DNA of 6,596 bases from an uncultured Chlamydiae bacterium (GTDB taxonomy: Bacteria > Chlamydiota > Chlamydiia > Chlamydiales > SM23-39). The notes under the pieces were generated by a model. The model had not been told where the DNA came from. It made no database searches and saw only the letters and a program-made list of their open reading frames with translations. Each line of letters opens with the position of its first letter. The stretch's first letter is position 1. The DNA is taken from assembly GCA_903889795.1 (NCBI GenBank), contig CAISYW010000121.1:1-6596 (forward strand), in the 5' to 3' direction. Below, in pieces: positions 1-6,457 of the stretch. Made by a program: the position numbers and the translations under genes.

Positions 1-222
1 CGCTTTTCCGCCCCGGCCCAGTCGTACGCTTTTATAAAAAATCGGACCTGATGATGTGATGCGCACCAAAAAGGCGATGAGAATAAAAACGGGTGAAAAA
101 CAGAGCATCACAATCAAGCTAAATGAAATGTCAAAAAGCCGTTTTAGCGGATCATGGCGAACAGAAATCAATAGAAAATCAGGAGGCTTTCGCCGAACTA
201 ATCGAGGATGCATAGTAATCAT
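1..222 (-). CDS. Bacterial sugar transferase (monotopic polyprenyl-phosphate sugar-phosphate transferase), N-terminal part, runs off left edge
   Basis: The frame is open from ATG at 220-222 to the window edge, giving 74 codons. The protein begins with a basic stretch, then a DPLKRLFDISFS motif (residues 24-35), a hydrophobic segment at about 34-53 containing a Ser-Pro pair (43-44), and a TSSGPIFYKSVRLGRGGK segment (56-73). This is the start of the bacterial sugar transferase family (PF02397; WcaJ, RfbP, WbaP, PglC): a re-entrant membrane helix with a Pro-induced break, followed by the conserved GP.F..Q.R.G..GK region. Family members move a sugar-1-phosphate from a UDP-sugar to undecaprenyl phosphate at the inner membrane face, the first step of many surface glycans. 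Only about 25 residues precede the domain, so it is the short PglC-like form without the extra N-terminal membrane domain of WcaJ/WbaP. The catalytic Asp-Glu pair lies outside the window. It starts 22 bases after the ispA stop; no clear ribosome binding site is seen, and a second in-frame ATG at 211-213 is an alternative start. The sugar substrate cannot be predicted. Confidence 0.87.
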   Translation of the reverse strand, partial: MITMHPRLVRRKPPDFLLISVRHDPLKRLFDISFSLIVMLCFSPVFILIAFLVRITSSGPIFYKSVRLGRGGKA

Positions 223-244
223 TTAAAATAAACAATCTTAATAA

Positions 245-1087
245 TCAAGGGTCAATCTTTGTGTCGAATAAAGGATCAATGAATCCTTTGATCATCGGCG
301 CCCCTGAAGGGAGAAAGGAAAGATGGTGATTGAGTTTCTCCAGTGTTTGTAATAGAAATTTTCGGGTCGGCTCGGGGCCTAAAAGTGTCGTAAAGGTTGG
401 TTTATTTTGTTTTGCATTATCGGAAATTGCTGTCGTTGCATCTTCCAAATCATCGCGGATTTGATAGGCTAGGCCGAGGTGGAGTCCCGCTTGATGTAAA
501 TGCTCTTCGATCGATGGAGCCGCATTCGCGATGATCGCACCGAACTCCAATGAGCAGGCAAAAAGATCTCCTGTCTTTTTTTGATCCATTTGGACCAAGA
601 GATCCAGAGAAATGGTTTGTCCTTCTGAAAGAATGTCGATTGTCTGTCCGCCCATCATTCCTTCTTTTCCGACGCGCTTGGCCAGAAGAGTTGTCAAACG
701 GATGATTTGGCGATCGCTCAAATGGTTTGATCGGGCGATGACGAGAAACGCTTCGGACAGTAGTGCATCGCCGGCTAATAGGGCAATCCCTTCTGAAAAT
801 GCACGATGAAGCGTAGGACGTCCACGCCGAATGTCGTCATTGTCTATACAGGGAAGATCGTCATGGATCAATGAGAAAGCATGGATCATTTCGATTGCGC
901 AGGCGGGATCAAGCGCATCACGGACCGTTCCGCCTAATGTTTCGGCCGCGGCTAAAACAAGCTGCGCCCGGAGCCGTTTTCCTCCGCTGAGAAGTGAGTA
1001 TCGCATCGCCTGAGGCAAAACTTCTTCTGAGTTCTCTATCAACTTGTTAAGACGGCGATCAATTAAAGAGATGAAGGTTGATGTCAA
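245..1087 (-). CDS. ispA: Short-chain polyprenyl diphosphate synthase, probably farnesyl diphosphate synthase
   Basis: This enzyme condenses isopentenyl diphosphate with dimethylallyl and geranyl diphosphate to give farnesyl diphosphate, precursor of undecaprenyl phosphate and quinone side chains, in the cytosol. The 280-residue protein shows all family landmarks: GGKR (35-38), the first Asp-rich motif HDDLPCIDNDD (75-85, the six-spaced DDxxxxD form of bacterial short-chain enzymes), GDALL (106-110), GGQ.ID (146-151), KTG (171-173), and the second Asp-rich motif QIRDDLED (209-216). Phe71, five residues before the first motif, is the aromatic stopper expected for a C15 product. The region between the second motif and KPTF is about seven residues shorter than in E. 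coli IspA as I recall it. The start is TTG at 1085-1087: no in-frame ATG occurs before codon 28, which already lies in the domain, and AGGAG sits five bases upstream. The TTG overlaps the ugd stop as TTGA, so translation is probably coupled to ugd. Confidence 0.95.
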   Translation of the reverse strand: MTSTFISLIDRRLNKLIENSEEVLPQAMRYSLLSGGKRLRAQLVLAAAETLGGTVRDALDPACAIEMIHAFSLIHDDLPCIDNDDIRRGRPTLHRAFSEGIALLAGDALLSEAFLVIARSNHLSDRQIIRLTTLLAKRVGKEGMMGGQTIDILSEGQTISLDLLVQMDQKKTGDLFACSLEFGAIIANAAPSIEEHLHQAGLHLGLAYQIRDDLEDATTAISDNAKQNKPTFTTLLGPEPTRKFLLQTLEKLNHHLSFLPSGAPMIKGFIDPLFDTKIDP

Positions 1088-2433
1088 TGTGTCTCCTGCA
1101 ATTGATCAGGCACGCCGATTGCGATATAGTCAAATCCCTTGCTCTTCATTTCAAGTGGTTTATATTGATTTCGTCCATCAAAAAATGCGATCCCTTTCAT
1201 ATAAGTGCGAATCGGATGGAAATCGACGAGGCGGAATTGTTTCCACTCTGTCAACAGCGCGATTGCATCGGCTCCTTTGGCGGCATCGAGTTCATCTTTG
1301 CACCAGGTCAGGCCGGGGTGATCTTTCAAAAGCTGTCGGGCATTGGATTCTGCAATGGGATCAAAGAGTTTTAATTGGGCGCCCAAGTTCAGTAAGTCTT
1401 CGATCAAGACCAAAGAGGGGGCTTCGCGCATGTCATCCGTATCAGGTTTAAATGAAAGTCCCCAGATGGCGATTGTTTTGCCATCGATACCGCCGCGAGT
1501 GGAGAAGTATTGAACTATTTTTTGTCCGAGAACTTTCTTTTGTCGATTGTTGACTGAATCGACAGCATCTAGCAGCTCTGATTCGCATCCCACCTTTTTG
1601 GCTTTGCATCTGAGCGCACGGATATCTTTGGGAAAGCAAGATCCGCCGTAGCCAATGCCCGGATAGAGAAAGCTATGGCCGATCCGAGAATCGGAACCAA
1701 TACCCTTTCTCACTTCATTGACGTTTGCGCCGACTCGTTTGCAAATCTCGGCGATTTCATTCATAAACGAAATGCGGGTTGCGAGCATGGCGTTCGCAGC
1801 ATATTTTGTCATTTCGGCGCTGCAAATATCCATGACGATGATTTTGTCGTAATTGATCATGAATGGAGAGTAGAGATCGCGTAGCAATTGGGCTGTTTTA
1901 TCATTGTTTGCGCCAATGATGATTCGATCGGGTTTGAGACAGTCTTGAATGGCCGCGCCTTCCTTTAAGAATTCCGGATTGGAGGCAACATCAAATGAAA
2001 GATTCAATCCTCTGTCGGTGAGTTCTTTTTGAACGAAACGTCGGACCCCTTCTGCTGTTCCCACAGGAACGGTCGATTTGTTAACGATTATGATATTGGT
2101 TTTCATATGAATTCCGATCTGGCGGGCGGCAGCAAAGACGTAGGTTGTGTCGCATGAACCATCTTCGCTCGATGGTGTCGGAACCGCGATGAAACAGACT
2201 TCTGCGAATGCAACAGCTTTTGCATAATCTGTGGTAAAATGGAGCCTTTTTCCTGTCATGTTTCGCTTGATCAGTTCCTCGAGACCCGGTTCATAAATGG
2301 GAATGATCCCTTTATTAAGGTTATTGATTTTTTCGTGATCGATATCGAGGCAGATCACTGAATGGCCCATTTCTGCAAAACAAGTGCCCGTAATGAGGCC
2401 GACATAACCCGTTCCGATGATCGTTAGCTGCAT
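1084..2433 (-). CDS. ugd: UDP-glucose 6-dehydrogenase
   Basis: Oxidises UDP-glucose twice with NAD+ to UDP-glucuronate, the donor or precursor for uronic-acid-containing surface glycans; cytosolic. The 449-residue length fits the longer TuaD-like type rather than the shorter E. coli Ugd. Visible motifs: the Rossmann loop GTGYVG (7-12) with acidic Asp30 ending the second strand (NAD preference), STVPVGT (120-126), NPEFLKEG (152-159, Glu154), EMTKYAANAML (207-217, Lys210 and Asn214 in the active site), the substrate and catalytic loop GYGGSCFPKD (261-270) with nucleophile Cys266 and Asp270, and WGLSFKPDTDDMREAPS (324-340) opening the C-terminal UDP-binding domain. All key residues are present. 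ATG at 2431-2433 is preceded by GGAG at six bases. It lies 64 bases after lolD and overlaps the ispA start by two bases. Related UDP-ManNAc or UDP-GlcNAc dehydrogenases are less likely given the close match to the Ugd motif set. Chlamydiaceae are not known to have this gene, which suggests an environmental chlamydia with additional sugar chemistry. Confidence 0.95.
   Translation of the reverse strand: MQLTIIGTGYVGLITGTCFAEMGHSVICLDIDHEKINNLNKGIIPIYEPGLEELIKRNMTGKRLHFTTDYAKAVAFAEVCFIAVPTPSSEDGSCDTTYVFAAARQIGIHMKTNIIIVNKSTVPVGTAEGVRRFVQKELTDRGLNLSFDVASNPEFLKEGAAIQDCLKPDRIIIGANNDKTAQLLRDLYSPFMINYDKIIVMDICSAEMTKYAANAMLATRISFMNEIAEICKRVGANVNEVRKGIGSDSRIGHSFLYPGIGYGGSCFPKDIRALRCKAKKVGCESELLDAVDSVNNRQKKVLGQKIVQYFSTRGGIDGKTIAIWGLSFKPDTDDMREAPSLVLIEDLLNLGAQLKLFDPIAESNARQLLKDHPGLTWCKDELDAAKGADAIALLTEWKQFRLVDFHPIRTYMKGIAFFDGRNQYKPLEMKSKGFDYIAIGVPDQLQETH
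1093..1097 (-). promoter_or_regulatory. Ribosome binding site for ispA (inside the ugd 3' end)
   Basis: On the minus strand AGGAG lies five bases before the TTG at 1085-1087. It lies within the codons for Gln-Glu near the ugd C-terminus. Its strength and spacing are the main reason to accept TTG as the ispA start, and its position implies that ribosomes finishing ugd can restart on ispA. Confidence 0.75.
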
Positions 2434-2497
2434 TTCTCACTCCAATTAAAGATCAAAAAATGAAAAACAGAGCATAGATGTATCAGATAGAATGTTT
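2434..2497 (-). promoter_or_regulatory. lolD-ugd intergenic gap with ugd ribosome binding site
   Basis: This 64-base AT-rich gap separates the Lol genes from ugd. GGAG at 2440-2443, six bases before the ugd ATG, is a good ribosome binding site. I see no hairpin followed by a T-run, so nothing here clearly ends lolD transcription. No convincing -35/-10 pair is visible either. It may be an internal spacer of one operon or hold a weak promoter. Confidence 0.5.
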
Positions 2498-3163
2498 TTA
2501 GCAAAGCAGGCCATCTTTGAGAAGATATCGACGGTCGCATAAGGCAGCGAGATCCGGGTCGTGAGTCGCTAGAATCAGGCTTTTCTTTTTTACATTCACG
2601 CATTGGATCAGCAACTGTCCAATGCGTTGCGCATTCGCACGATCGAGATTTCCGGAAGGTTCATCTGCGAGAATCAGAGCGGGATTATTACAAAGGGCTC
2701 GTGCGATCGCTACGCGCTGCCGTTCGCCTCCGGATAAGAGTTTTGCGGGAGTTTGTGCGCGATTTAAAAGGTCGACCTCTCGAAGATTTTCTATTGCATT
2801 CTGATAAGCGGCTGAGTTTGCATCTGTTGGCAGGCGGGCGATCCGAGCGGGCATTAACACGTTATCGAGAGTGGTGAAGTCTTCTAATAGATTAAACGAC
2901 TGAAAAATAAAGCCGATGTTTTGTTGACGGAGTCGGTGGGCATTGCGGGGAGTCACTTGGATTTTTGCGATTGTAAGGATTCCTGAATCGGGGGCTTCCA
3001 GTGTTCCCAGAATATGGAGAAGAGTCGTTTTTCCCTCGCCGGAGCGGCCGCAGATTGCAATCGATTCGCCGGCGCAAAGAGTGAGTGATATATCAGACAG
3101 AACATCGAGACGCTTGGGGTCGAAGAATGATTTTTTTAAATGTTCTGCTTGTAAAATGGTCAT
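2498..3163 (-). CDS. lolD: LolD-type lipoprotein-releasing ABC transporter ATPase
   Basis: Cytosolic ATPase that powers extraction of outer-membrane lipoproteins from the inner membrane by the LolC/E-type permease encoded just upstream. The 221 residues form a single nucleotide-binding domain: Walker A GRSGEGKT (39-46), Q-loop Gln88 in FIFQSFNLLEDFT, ABC signature LSGGERQR (143-150), Walker B ALILADEP (162-169) with catalytic Glu168, D-loop GNLD (171-174) and switch His201 in ATHD. The FQSFNLL..T..NV pattern belongs to the MacB/LolD/FtsE group. Assignment to LolD rather than MacB rests mainly on the adjacent permease, which has the LolC/E layout. The start ATG overlaps the permease stop by four bases (ATGA, 3160-3163), and GAGG at 3169-3172, five bases upstream, supports it. 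This implies coupled translation and balanced amounts of the two subunits. In C. trachomatis the equivalent neighbour would be CT152 (from recall). Confidence 0.93.
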   Translation of the reverse strand: MTILQAEHLKKSFFDPKRLDVLSDISLTLCAGESIAICGRSGEGKTTLLHILGTLEAPDSGILTIAKIQVTPRNAHRLRQQNIGFIFQSFNLLEDFTTLDNVLMPARIARLPTDANSAAYQNAIENLREVDLLNRAQTPAKLLSGGERQRVAIARALCNNPALILADEPSGNLDRANAQRIGQLLIQCVNVKKKSLILATHDPDLAALCDRRYLLKDGLLC

Positions 3164-5124
3164 TCTTGCCTCAAAGCCATAGAGGGACGGATGCGGCTGG
3201 CACGCAAGGCCGGAATCAAACCGGCTAGAAGCGAGAGCAGGGGAGTGGCGATGAAGACAAAAAGAAGGGCTTCATTGCTCAGCTGATTTGGTAAAGTTTG
3301 TCCAAAAAAAGCAGGCTGGAACGCAGCATGGCCTTGCAGCGCGCTTAAAAAACCAACGACGACATCCAAATGATTTAAAGTAAAAATTGCGGCTGCTGTT
3401 CCAATCACGCTGCTCAAAGCTCCCATGATTAGTCCGCAGGAACCAAAGATCGCAGCTACACTGCGCCGCGACGCGCCCATTGCTTGAAGGATGGCGATTT
3501 CTCGCTTTTTGTCATTCACGAGGAGCACCAGGAGGGAAATAATATTGCAACAAGCGACGAGCAGAATTAATAGCGCAATCAAGAGAAATAGAGTTCGATC
3601 GCTTCGGAATTGCTGGAAGAGTTCTTTAGAAAATTCAAAGTCCTTATATGTAGAGACTTTCCAGTAAGGAAGAAGCTCGGCTTTGCGGAGAGACTCTTCG
3701 ATTTGTTCTTTCAGAAGATCCGTGTCATGCGAGCCATTCCAGACGCTGATGCCGTTTGTCGGGGAACCGTCAGGAGAAAACGTTTGGCTCGCCGCATGAA
3801 TCGTGCGAGTGATCGTTTTCGGCACGATGAGACAGCGGCCTCCCATGGAAAAAAGGCCCGGGTCGTAGAAAGCCGCAACTTGTACCTGGATTCTTTGTTC
3901 TTGAACGGAAGCGGCGCCAATTGACGCGAAATTCAAGGTTCCTCGATCGCCGATTTTCACACCCATATCGCGATATGACTTTGGCAGCAAAAAGGGTTGC
4001 CCTGCTGAAGAAGGTTCCGGTAAATAACAGCGGCCCGCGGCTTCAAACGCCCAGGGAGGAGAGAGCTTTGGCAGTTGATCGAATTTTATTTGCGTCGTTG
4101 CGGAAGAGACGATCGCATCGCCCCATCGGATGCTGTTTTGAAGAGCGATTCCTTGAAGGGTTCCTTTTACCGATAATTGCACATTGGATAGTTCGGGAGC
4201 GGCGATCAAACGATTTACCAAAAGAGCGAGTGGCTGGAGCGTTCGGAGAGATGGTTTTTCTATGATTTTGCCGAAATTGCTTGTCCATTGCCAGAGAGGT
4301 CCTTTGCGGCTGAGATGACCCATTTGCCAGCCATTGGGAACTTTGGTTTCACGGTCGAGGGGGATAAGCGCCTCGTTGGGCGTTTGCGGATGGACAAATG
4401 CGATCAGTTCGACATTTTCGGGGATGAGGCCGGGATTCAACGAAGATACACAAACTTCGTTGATATGTGAGTTCAAAAGGATCGATTCAATCTGTCCCTC
4501 TCCGCTCTTTAGCATCGAGTTCAGATCTTCGATAGATGGGGGTAAAATCAAAGACCCAAAGCGTGGGTTGCGATCCATGAATGAGAGAAGGTAGGACATT
4601 TGCGACAGGGTCGATCCGGAACCGGCCATTCCGGTCGGGTGGCTGAGCGTCAGCCGTAATAAAGCGCCGCTGATTTCATAGTCTTGATAGTCGAGCTTGA
4701 GTTCATTGAGTAGAGAGAGCGTCTCTTTCACAGGGTCGCGTAATTGCCCATCTCGATGGCGTTCAGGCGAGGGCCAATTTCTCGGAAGCTCAGCGTCAAG
4801 GCTGTCTGAATAGGGGTCGCTGCGTAACGATGCCGCTTTTTCCCCGATTGTTTTTAATGAATAATCCGATGCTGAGGAGAGTACATCGGCTTGATAGTAA
4901 TAAGAATTATAATAGTATTCCGTCGGAGTCAAGCGCAACGGAGCGTGCAAAGAAGTGAGCTTTTGCAGCCAATTACGCTCGATTCCTGTAGTAACGGATA
5001 AGAAAACCAAAACGAGCCATACGACTAGAGAAATCACAACAACGGAAAGCAATGAGACAAGCGCCGTTGAAAGAGATTTTTTTCTGGGTATGAGGTAACG
5101 AAAAGCAATCGTCAGTTCGAACAT
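3160..5124 (-). CDS. lolE: LolC/LolE-type lipoprotein-releasing permease with enlarged periplasmic region
   Basis: Inner-membrane subunit that takes up lipoproteins from the outer leaflet and hands them to a periplasmic carrier, driven by LolD. The 654-residue layout is that of LolC/E (MacB/FtsX superfamily): short cytosolic N-terminus (MFELTIAFRYL), first membrane helix at about 19-44, a long extracytoplasmic region (about 45-507), then three helices at about 511-536, 558-583 and 619-640. The cytosolic loop holds REIAILQAMGAS (541-552), the coupling segment typical of FtsX domains, and the tail ends in SRIRPSMALRQE. E. coli LolC and LolE are about 400 residues, so the periplasmic part here is roughly twice as large. 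Near its start is a tyrosine-rich stretch (Tyr70-72 and 75-77). Only one permease gene is present, so a homodimer is likely. I chose ATG at 5122-5124, with GGA six bases upstream; an in-frame TTG at 5128-5130 would add two residues but has no spaced ribosome site. It overlaps lolD by four bases and starts 30 bases after rpmG. Confidence 0.9.
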   Translation of the reverse strand: MFELTIAFRYLIPRKKSLSTALVSLLSVVVISLVVWLVLVFLSVTTGIERNWLQKLTSLHAPLRLTPTEYYYNSYYYQADVLSSASDYSLKTIGEKAASLRSDPYSDSLDAELPRNWPSPERHRDGQLRDPVKETLSLLNELKLDYQDYEISGALLRLTLSHPTGMAGSGSTLSQMSYLLSFMDRNPRFGSLILPPSIEDLNSMLKSGEGQIESILLNSHINEVCVSSLNPGLIPENVELIAFVHPQTPNEALIPLDRETKVPNGWQMGHLSRKGPLWQWTSNFGKIIEKPSLRTLQPLALLVNRLIAAPELSNVQLSVKGTLQGIALQNSIRWGDAIVSSATTQIKFDQLPKLSPPWAFEAAGRCYLPEPSSAGQPFLLPKSYRDMGVKIGDRGTLNFASIGAASVQEQRIQVQVAAFYDPGLFSMGGRCLIVPKTITRTIHAASQTFSPDGSPTNGISVWNGSHDTDLLKEQIEESLRKAELLPYWKVSTYKDFEFSKELFQQFRSDRTLFLLIALLILLVACCNIISLLVLLVNDKKREIAILQAMGASRRSVAAIFGSCGLIMGALSSVIGTAAAIFTLNHLDVVVGFLSALQGHAAFQPAFFGQTLPNQLSNEALLFVFIATPLLSLLAGLIPALRASRIRPSMALRQE

Positions 5125-5141
5125 CCTCAATCCAAAAAGGC
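5124..5141. repeat. 18-base direct repeat, copy 1 (at the Lol permease start)
   Basis: The plus-strand sequence TCCTCAATCCAAAAAGGC occurs here and again, exactly, at 5370-5387. This copy covers the first base of the permease ATG and its upstream ribosome binding region. The two copies have the same orientation, lie 246 bases apart, and bracket rpmG. Confidence 0.85.
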
Positions 5142-5154
5142 TCGTTTAAGAAAA

Positions 5155-5316
5155 CTATTTTGCTTCTTTGAAAACGACATGACGCCGAAGGCTTTTGTCG
5201 TATTTCTTGAGCTCGATTCTCTCTGTTACGTTACGTTTGTTTTTGGTCGTCCAGTAACATTCGTTCGACTCAATGCTTTTCATTTTGATATTTTCGCGTG
5301 CGCCTTTTTTAGCCAT
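5155..5316 (-). CDS. rpmG: Ribosomal protein L33 (bL33)
   Basis: A 53-residue basic protein of the large ribosomal subunit, near the exit-site tRNA. It starts MAKKGARENIKMKS, continues NECYWTTKNKRNV, and ends ELKKYDKSLRRHVVFKEAK: the bL33 pattern, with the YxTxKNKR core and the KYD..LR.H..F.E.K tail. It has one cysteine (residue 20) and no CxxC pairs, so it is the zinc-independent form. Length and ending closely match chlamydial L33 as I recall it. The open frame extends further upstream, but that part overlaps the tsaD coding region in another frame; ATG at 5314-5316, with a weak GGA six bases upstream, gives the canonical protein. It lies between tsaD (43 bases upstream) and the Lol permease (30 bases downstream), probably in one transcript. 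An 18-base exact repeat flanks the gene. Confidence 0.96.
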   Translation of the reverse strand: MAKKGARENIKMKSIESNECYWTTKNKRNVTERIELKKYDKSLRRHVVFKEAK

Positions 5317-5359
5317 ATCTAATCCATGTACATCATTTTTTACAAAAATTGTACCTTTT

Positions 5360-6358
5360 TTATTCCTTTTCCTCAATCCAAAAAGGCAATCGCGGCATTG
5401 CTTCCAGATCCAGGGGAGCAAAATCGCCGGATAAGAGCTTGTGGTGAGCCAGTCCGGCAATCATGATTGCGTTATCCGTTGAAAGCCCAAATGACGGCCA
5501 AAATTGAGGGATTTGAGGAAATTTTTGAGCAAAATGATCCCGCAGGCGTTGATTATTCGTAACGCCGCCGCCGAATACGATGGATCGATAGGAAGCGGCT
5601 TTCATGGCAAGTTCTGCCTTGATCGATAGGTCATCGAAAGCAGTTTTTTGAAAGGAAGCGGCAATATCCGGATAATCGTCGGGGGAAGCCTTTTTTTGAG
5701 CGTAGAGTACGGCCGTTTTTAAACCGCTGAAAGAAAATGCAAGGGGGTTTTTCTTCACTTTAGGCGGAGTGAATGGAAATTTTTTTTCATCGCCGGTTTC
5801 TGCGAGTTTTTCAAGAGCAGGTCCTCCAGGGTAGGAAAGACCTAAAATGGTTGCGGCTTTATCGAAAGCCTCGCCAATAGCGTCGTCTACAGTGGTTCCC
5901 AGTAATTCATAGCGGCCCACACTCATCACGTTGAGCATCAAAGTATGTCCCCCCGAAAGGACGAATCCCAAGGCGGGGAATGGCGGATTTTGACTCATGA
6001 AAGCTGCATATAGATGCGCTTCGACATGATTGATTCCTATCAACGGCTTTTTCCAGGCAATCGCAAGGCCTTTAGCTGCTTGAAGACCGATCAATAGGGC
6101 GCCAATCAGGCCGGGGCCTTTTGAAACGGCAATGGCATCGAGGTCGTGAGGGGAGATTTTAGAATCGCGAAGGGCTTCGGCAATTACGGGTAAGATTGCA
6201 TCAATATGTCGACGACAGGCAAGTTCCGGAAAGACTCCGCCATATTGCCTATGAATTTCAGCGGAAGAAGCGATAGAGTGAGAGAGAACAATCGTGCCGT
6301 CTTTGACGATCGATGCCGCAGTCTCATCGCAAGTGCTTTCTATCCCTAGGATCAGCAT
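5360..6358 (-). CDS. tsaD: tRNA N6-adenosine threonylcarbamoyltransferase TsaD
   Basis: Transfers the threonylcarbamoyl group from threonylcarbamoyl-AMP (made by TsaC) to A37 of ANN-decoding tRNAs, working with TsaB and TsaE in the cytosol; formerly called Gcp, O-sialoglycoprotein endopeptidase. The 332 residues match the usual length (about 337 in E. coli). Motifs: GIESTCDETAAS (5-16), the KGPGLIGALLIG loop (80-91), metal-binding HVEAH (111-115, His111 and His115), SGGHT (135-139), DDAIGEAFDKAA (158-169), FSFSGLKTA (208-216), GGGVTNNQRLR (263-273), and Asp295 in STDNAIM as the third metal ligand. All key residues are present. ATG at 6356-6358 places GIEST at the expected distance from the N-terminus, but no ribosome binding site precedes it. 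The gene begins 26 bases after a strong terminator, so it is probably the first gene of its transcript. rpmG follows after 43 bases. Confidence 0.96.
   Translation of the reverse strand: MLILGIESTCDETAASIVKDGTIVLSHSIASSAEIHRQYGGVFPELACRRHIDAILPVIAEALRDSKISPHDLDAIAVSKGPGLIGALLIGLQAAKGLAIAWKKPLIGINHVEAHLYAAFMSQNPPFPALGFVLSGGHTLMLNVMSVGRYELLGTTVDDAIGEAFDKAATILGLSYPGGPALEKLAETGDEKKFPFTPPKVKKNPLAFSFSGLKTAVLYAQKKASPDDYPDIAASFQKTAFDDLSIKAELAMKAASYRSIVFGGGVTNNQRLRDHFAQKFPQIPQFWPSFGLSTDNAIMIAGLAHHKLLSGDFAPLDLEAMPRLPFWIEEKE
5370..5387. repeat. 18-base direct repeat, copy 2 (inside the tsaD 3' end)
   Basis: Exact copy of the repeat at 5124-5141. Here it is coding sequence: on the minus strand it covers the codons for Pro-Phe-Trp-Ile-Glu near the tsaD C-terminus. 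The flanking bases differ on both sides, so the identity ends at 18 bases. Confidence 0.85.
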
Positions 6359-6362
6359 ATTA

Positions 6363-6368
6363 ACTATA
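6363..6368 (-). promoter_or_regulatory. Possible -10 element for tsaD
   Basis: The minus strand reads TATAGT, four bases before the tsaD ATG, between the upstream terminator and the gene. It matches TATAAT at five of six positions. The expected -35 position falls in the terminator T-run (TTTTTT), a poor match. If used, transcription would start at or just inside the ATG, giving a leaderless message, which fits the missing ribosome site. Weak evidence. Confidence 0.3.
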
Positions 6369-6383
6369 GTTTGCCACGTATGG

Positions 6384-6417
6384 AAAAAAAAAGCCCCTCG
6401 AAAAAGAGGGGCTTTTT
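6384..6417 (-). terminator. Rho-independent terminator upstream of tsaD
   Basis: A perfect 12-base-pair inverted repeat (arms 6388-6399 and 6406-6417, core GCCCCTC/GAGGGGC) encloses a six-base loop. On the minus strand it ends in a run of nine T (6392-6384), so it should stop transcription of the gene whose stop codon is at 6458-6460, about 40 bases upstream of the hairpin. The other direction has only five T, all within the stem arm, so plus-strand termination would be weaker. Confidence 0.9.
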
Positions 6418-6457
6418 AACAAAAATAATTCTCAAGACGTTTCCGTCATGTAGAGGA

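Noticed and set aside
94..108. 15-base match TGAAAAACAGAGCAT, also at 2461-2475
   Set aside because: One copy is sugar transferase coding sequence, the other lies in the lolD-ugd gap. A 15-base AT-rich match is close to chance level and there is no shared context.
1044..1451. Plus-strand open frames within ispA/ugd and similar ones at 612-809, 1675-1884, 3610-4265
   Set aside because: All lie opposite well-conserved minus-strand genes, and none shows recognisable domains; they are antisense shadows.
2434..2497. Possible promoter for ugd (TTGCTA and downstream AT-rich bases)
   Set aside because: No -10 hexamer at a proper distance matches well, so I cannot support a specific promoter.
5341..5353. 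Small inverted repeat TACAAAAATTGTA between tsaD and rpmG
   Set aside because: Only five base pairs with an A/T-rich loop; too weak for a terminator, and no clear operator logic.
5317..5460. N-terminal extension of rpmG (48 extra codons)
   Set aside because: It overlaps the tsaD 3' end in another frame, and the canonical L33 starts at ATG 5314-5316.
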